Shown piece after piece: positions 63,198 to 64,000 of a DNA stretch of 64,000 bases; position 1 is the first letter of the stretch, and each line of letters starts with the position of its first letter. The position numbers were made by a program, and so were the translations under genes. The notes below the pieces were generated by a model that ran no database searches, was not told where the DNA came from, and worked only from the letters and a program-made list of their open reading frames with translations. The DNA lies in NCBI GenBank assembly GCA_963669435.1, contig OY770025.1, positions 2,480,001 through 2,544,000 of the forward strand, written 5' to 3'. The DNA is from CALJFL01 sp963669435. Lineage in GTDB: Bacteria; Pseudomonadota; Gammaproteobacteria; Pseudomonadales; Halieaceae.

Positions 63198-64000
63198 ATG
63201 TTTGATGGAAGCTCCATCCTTATAACCGGTGGAACCGGGTCTTTTGGCCACGTTTTCGTACCCTTGGTGCTGGAAAAATACGATCCAAAACGAGTGATCA
63301 TTTTTTCCAGGGACGAGATGAAGCAGTGGGAGATGGCCAAGAAGTTTGTTGACGATCCCCGGGTGAGGTTTTTCATTGGAGACGTACGGGATCGAGATAG
63401 AATGTACCGAGCTCTCGACGGCGTCGATTTTGTTGTACATGCAGCGGCCGCCAAAATTGTTCCTACGGCAGAATACAACCCGTTTGAGTGTATAAAGACC
63501 AACGTCATTGGTGCCATGAACGTAATCGACGCTTGTATTGATAAGGGTGTAAGGCGGGTTGTCGCGCTGTCTACCGACAAAGCCTCCGCTCCGGTTAATC
63601 TTTATGGAGCAACAAAGTTAACATCCGATAAACTATTCGCTGCGGGGAATTACTACTCGGGTACCAAGGACACCAAATTTTCCGTCGTCCGTTATGGTAA
63701 CGTAATGGGTTCACGAGGTTCCGTGATCCCCTATTTTCTTTCCCTACGAAATTCCGGTGTGATACCGATAACCGATGAGCGGATGACTCGATTTATGATC
63801 TCGCTCGATCAGGGTGTCGCCCTCGTTTGGCACGCCTTCGCCGATATGGAAGGTGGTGAGATATACGTAAAAAAAATTCCGTCCATGAAGATCACCGACC
63901 TTGCCAGGGTGATCGCACCACATGCCGAGCAAAAAATAGTTGGGATGAGGCCCGGTGAGAAGTTGCACGAACAAATGATTAGCGCTGAGGATGCGCCGTT
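63198..64000 (+). CDS. pseB: UDP-GlcNAc 4,6-dehydratase (inverting), partial
   Basis: The gene runs off the right edge; the ATG at 63198 gives 267 visible residues. The Rossmann motif is ILITGGTGSFGH at the N-terminus. LVLEKYDPKRVIIFSRDE, GDVRDRDRMYRAL, HAAAAKIVPTAEYNP, and STDKAS...NLYGATKLTSDKLF (active-site Tyr and Lys) fit PseB. It starts pseudaminic acid synthesis, normally used to glycosylate flagellin or surface glycan. GRAMTRF-type sequence (ERMTRFMISLDQGVALVWHA) is also typical. Confidence 0.92.
   Translation, partial: MFDGSSILITGGTGSFGHVFVPLVLEKYDPKRVIIFSRDEMKQWEMAKKFVDDPRVRFFIGDVRDRDRMYRALDGVDFVVHAAAAKIVPTAEYNPFECIKTNVIGAMNVIDACIDKGVRRVVALSTDKASAPVNLYGATKLTSDKLFAAGNYYSGTKDTKFSVVRYGNVMGSRGSVIPYFLSLRNSGVIPITDERMTRFMISLDQGVALVWHAFADMEGGEIYVKKIPSMKITDLARVIAPHAEQKIVGMRPGEKLHEQMISAEDAP

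Overview
The window is a chromosomal segment of a gammaproteobacterium. It is fairly GC-rich (estimated by eye, not counted) and densely coding. The order psd-rsgA-orn, queG/nnr-tsaE-amiB-mutL-miaA-hfq-hflX-hflK-hflC-hisZ-purA, rnr-rlmB-rpsF-rpsR-rplI-dnaB and nrdR-ribD-ribE-ribBX-ribH-nusB-thiL-pgpA is the classic gammaproteobacterial backbone. MutL carries the endonuclease motif that E. coli lacks, RibB is fused to a degenerate cyclohydrolase domain, and there is a second EF-G. These point to a marine, non-enteric lineage such as the Cellvibrionales/Halieaceae; that placement is inference.

Layout. 1-5000: end of psd, rsgA, orn, a membrane FHA protein facing a PP2C phosphatase, and queG. 5100-19000: nnr to purA superoperon (metabolite repair, t6A and i6A tRNA modification, cell-wall amidase, mismatch repair, Hfq, HflX/HflKC, HisZ, PurA), then a glycosyltransferase. 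19000-28100: accessory block with MAPEG, GNAT, an ElyC-like protein, a membrane diguanylate cyclase, a short AraC-type regulator, an M48 protease with LemA, and an orphan molybdoenzyme. 28286-28556: a three-armed palindromic element. 28584-32713: a circularly permuted ATP-grasp, alpha-E, zinc metallopeptidase and Anbu proteasome-type protease module. 32817-33078: tRNA-Leu(CAG) with a duplicated 3' end and terminator. 33230-35349: two glycosyltransferases. 35428-42444: rnr to dnaB. 42561-43064: two palindromic elements sharing a 62-nt core. 43089-44802: a lambda-P-like and a DnaT-like replication protein. 44862-54565: radA, a frameshifted PP2C gene, PilZ, ettA, ugd, glyA and a second fusA. 54889-62771: nrdR/riboflavin/nusB/thiL/pgpA operon, retropepsin, ispA and xseB. 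63198-end: start of pseB (pseudaminic acid pathway).

How it works together. Most genes serve translation, tRNA modification, replication/repair and cofactor synthesis. Signalling pieces (FHA, two PP2C genes, a diguanylate cyclase, PilZ) are scattered and no protein kinase is seen here. Ugd, three glycosyltransferases and PseB indicate surface polysaccharide or flagellin glycosylation.

The least ordinary signals are the following. (1) Two inverted palindromic elements between dnaB and the DnaT/P-like genes have unrelated arms but a shared core; its tip stem differs by compensatory changes and keeps the sequence GCGAAGC. (2) A DnaT-like protein has three tandem DnaT domains and overlaps a lambda-P-like gene by 89 nt. 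(3) The ATP-grasp/alpha-E/Zn-peptidase/Anbu module. (4) A 271-bp three-way-junction palindrome. (5) A degenerate active-site loop in RibB. (6) A single-base frameshift in a PP2C gene.
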